Part shown: positions 62,634 to 64,000 of the stretch, one piece after another
Position numbering within the stretch: position 1 is the stretch's first letter
Layout of the letters: every line of letters starts with the position of its first letter
DNA from: Leucaena leucocephala
Taxonomy: Eukaryota; Streptophyta; Magnoliopsida; Fabales; Fabaceae
Length of the DNA stretch: 64,000 bases
Reading direction: 5' to 3'
Assembly (NCBI GenBank): GCA_037074615.1
Contig: CM073558.1
Coordinates: 20,815,001-20,879,000, forward strand
The notes under the pieces: generated by a model
What the model was told of the DNA's origin: nothing
Database searches by the model: none
The model's input: only the letters and a program-made list of their open reading frames with translations
Made by a program: the position numbers and the translations under genes

Positions 62634-64000
62634 GCCGTCACAGAACGCAGAAAAGAATCAAATCACAGCCTAAACAGATTACTCAGTGCAGAGTAAACTA
62701 CAGAGAAAATCAAAACCAATAGTACAGATGAAAGAGATGGGAGATCTCGAGATTGATTATATAGTAATAATACAAAGGAAGAAGAAGACGGGATGTGGAT
62801 TTCGTGGGGAAGTAAACCAGAAAGTGAAGAAGATTGCGTAACTTTTTTTGTTTCGTAAATCGTATAACGGCTCGGCGTCGGGTCCTCATTTTTGTTTCCT
62901 AAAGCCACGTGTTTTTTGCGCTAAAATGCTCTATTGACTTATTATTATTATTATTATTCAGAATAATAATTATAATAATTAAATAATTTTTATAATAAAT
63001 TAAATTAATTAATTAATTATAATTTAATTTAATTTCTTAATATAAATTTATATTATATACTCTTTAATCTATTTAAATTAATTAACTATCTCTTATATTA
63101 ATTATAACTAATTAATTAATATAATTATTTTTAAAAAAATCAACATAGGAAGATAGTATTATTGTCATAGACTTTCTATAATTTGTATACTTTGTATTAA
63201 TACATTGATAATGTCTGGTTTCTAATTTTTAACAAATTTGTTACTTATTACTTATTGATAATATACAGGTACTTAATGTATTAATTATTACAACAATTAT
63301 ATGTGTCAAATGAATTAATTTTTTAAATAAATAACTTATCAAAAAGTAGTTACTTAATATAATAAAATAAGATGATAATTTATTAAAAAAGACATAATAA
63401 TTAATTTTGTTAGAATAAAATGATGCTATTTTTGTTTTTACCTTTATATTGGAGTGATAATACTACTCATACATATCAGATTTTAAATTTTAGTTATCGT
63501 GTATTGTGTAATATGTAATAAAACATATTTTATCCTTATATTATATAACTAGAATATGGAATTATGCCATTCACAGCCACCACCAAGTATCAGATTCCAA
63601 TATATATTCCTCATCATCCGCTGGCCTTTTCCATTGAAATAATTAAATCATGTTGCCCACGAAAAAGATGAGTATATTTATTCCAAACATGTTTGGAATA
63701 TGGTATACACTCATACCGTTCTTAGAAAATAAACCATAATATATATTCTTTCAATTTTAAATATATAATCTATATAAATTTAACTAATTTAATTATAATA
63801 AAAAATTAATTAAATTAATTAATATAAAATATCTTAATTATCTTGATTAACTCCCTCTATCACTTTTTTATTTAATTATTATTAAATAGACATTAATATA
63901 TATAACTTAAGAAAAAATTAATAAATATTAAAAATAAAGTTTATATTTAAAATTAAAATTAATTTTTAATTAAATTCTATATTAAAGTAATCATGAGTAT
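62634..64000. other. UCP promoter region and AT-rich right flank
   Basis: 62634-62930 has ordinary composition and is the likely leader and promoter of the UCP gene. From 62935 the sequence is dominated by TTA/TAA and TTAATTAA-like runs. A 22-bp perfect palindrome lies at 63679-63700. No gene seen. Confidence 0.45.
63679..63700. repeat. 22-bp perfect palindrome
   Basis: The 22 bases centred on ACATGT are identical to their reverse complement, with no spacer. Confidence 0.9.

Overview
The window is nuclear DNA from a flowering plant, almost certainly a eudicot. The genes have many short introns, the spacers are very AT-rich, and the products include plant-only or plastid proteins: OCTOPUS, DEX1 and the plastid acetyl-CoA carboxylase alpha subunit. 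I could not fix the species. Exon boundaries were set by reading GT/AG (once GC/AG) junctions and checking that the reading frame carries through, so each multi-exon model is an open frame from ATG to stop.

Layout. 1-1296 (-): 5' part of an OCTOPUS/UPF0503 gene running off the left edge. 1.3-17.7 kb: a 16 kb gene-free stretch. It holds a decayed PIF/Harbinger transposon (about 9.5-14.4 kb, with a transposase pseudogene and a MYB/SANT-like ORF) that is itself split by a hAT-type element, plus two tRNA-derived SINE-like insertions and AT microsatellites. 17.7-24.9 kb (-): DEX1, 13 exons. 25.2-25.8 kb: a second hAT-like non-autonomous element upstream of DEX1. 26.9-36.1 kb (-): bifunctional mRNA-capping enzyme, 17 exons, with a five-copy 84-bp tandem repeat in one intron. 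38.8-43.5 kb (-): plastid carboxyltransferase alpha subunit (CAC3/accA), 10 exons. 44.8-46.0 kb (+): broken OTU-type protease gene. 46-49.9 kb: AT-rich spacer with a head-to-head pair of Harbinger-derived MITEs forming a roughly 1-kb inverted repeat. 49.9-52.4 kb (+): Josephin (ataxin-3-like) deubiquitinase gene with a frameshift. 53.7-57.0 kb (-): HAKAI-type RING E3 ligase with a MITE in intron 1. 59.5-62.6 kb (-): mitochondrial uncoupling protein (PUMP1/UCP1 type), 9 exons. 62.7-64 kb: AT-rich spacer.

The genes are ordinary single-copy nuclear genes from unrelated pathways: phloem patterning, pollen wall formation, mRNA 5' capping, plastid fatty-acid synthesis, ubiquitin removal, m6A-writer-associated E3 ligase and mitochondrial transport. 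They do not form a functional cluster. Their grouping does match, from memory, three small Arabidopsis neighbourhoods: OPS-DEX1-capping enzyme, OTU-CAC3, and UCP1-Josephin.

I found no convincing undescribed system. The strongest unusual signals are the parent/derivative family of Harbinger elements within one window, including the inverted MITE pair; the nested hAT insertion with an exact 8-bp target duplication; the perfect 22-bp hairpin inside a MYB-like reading frame; and the two damaged deubiquitinase-type genes.
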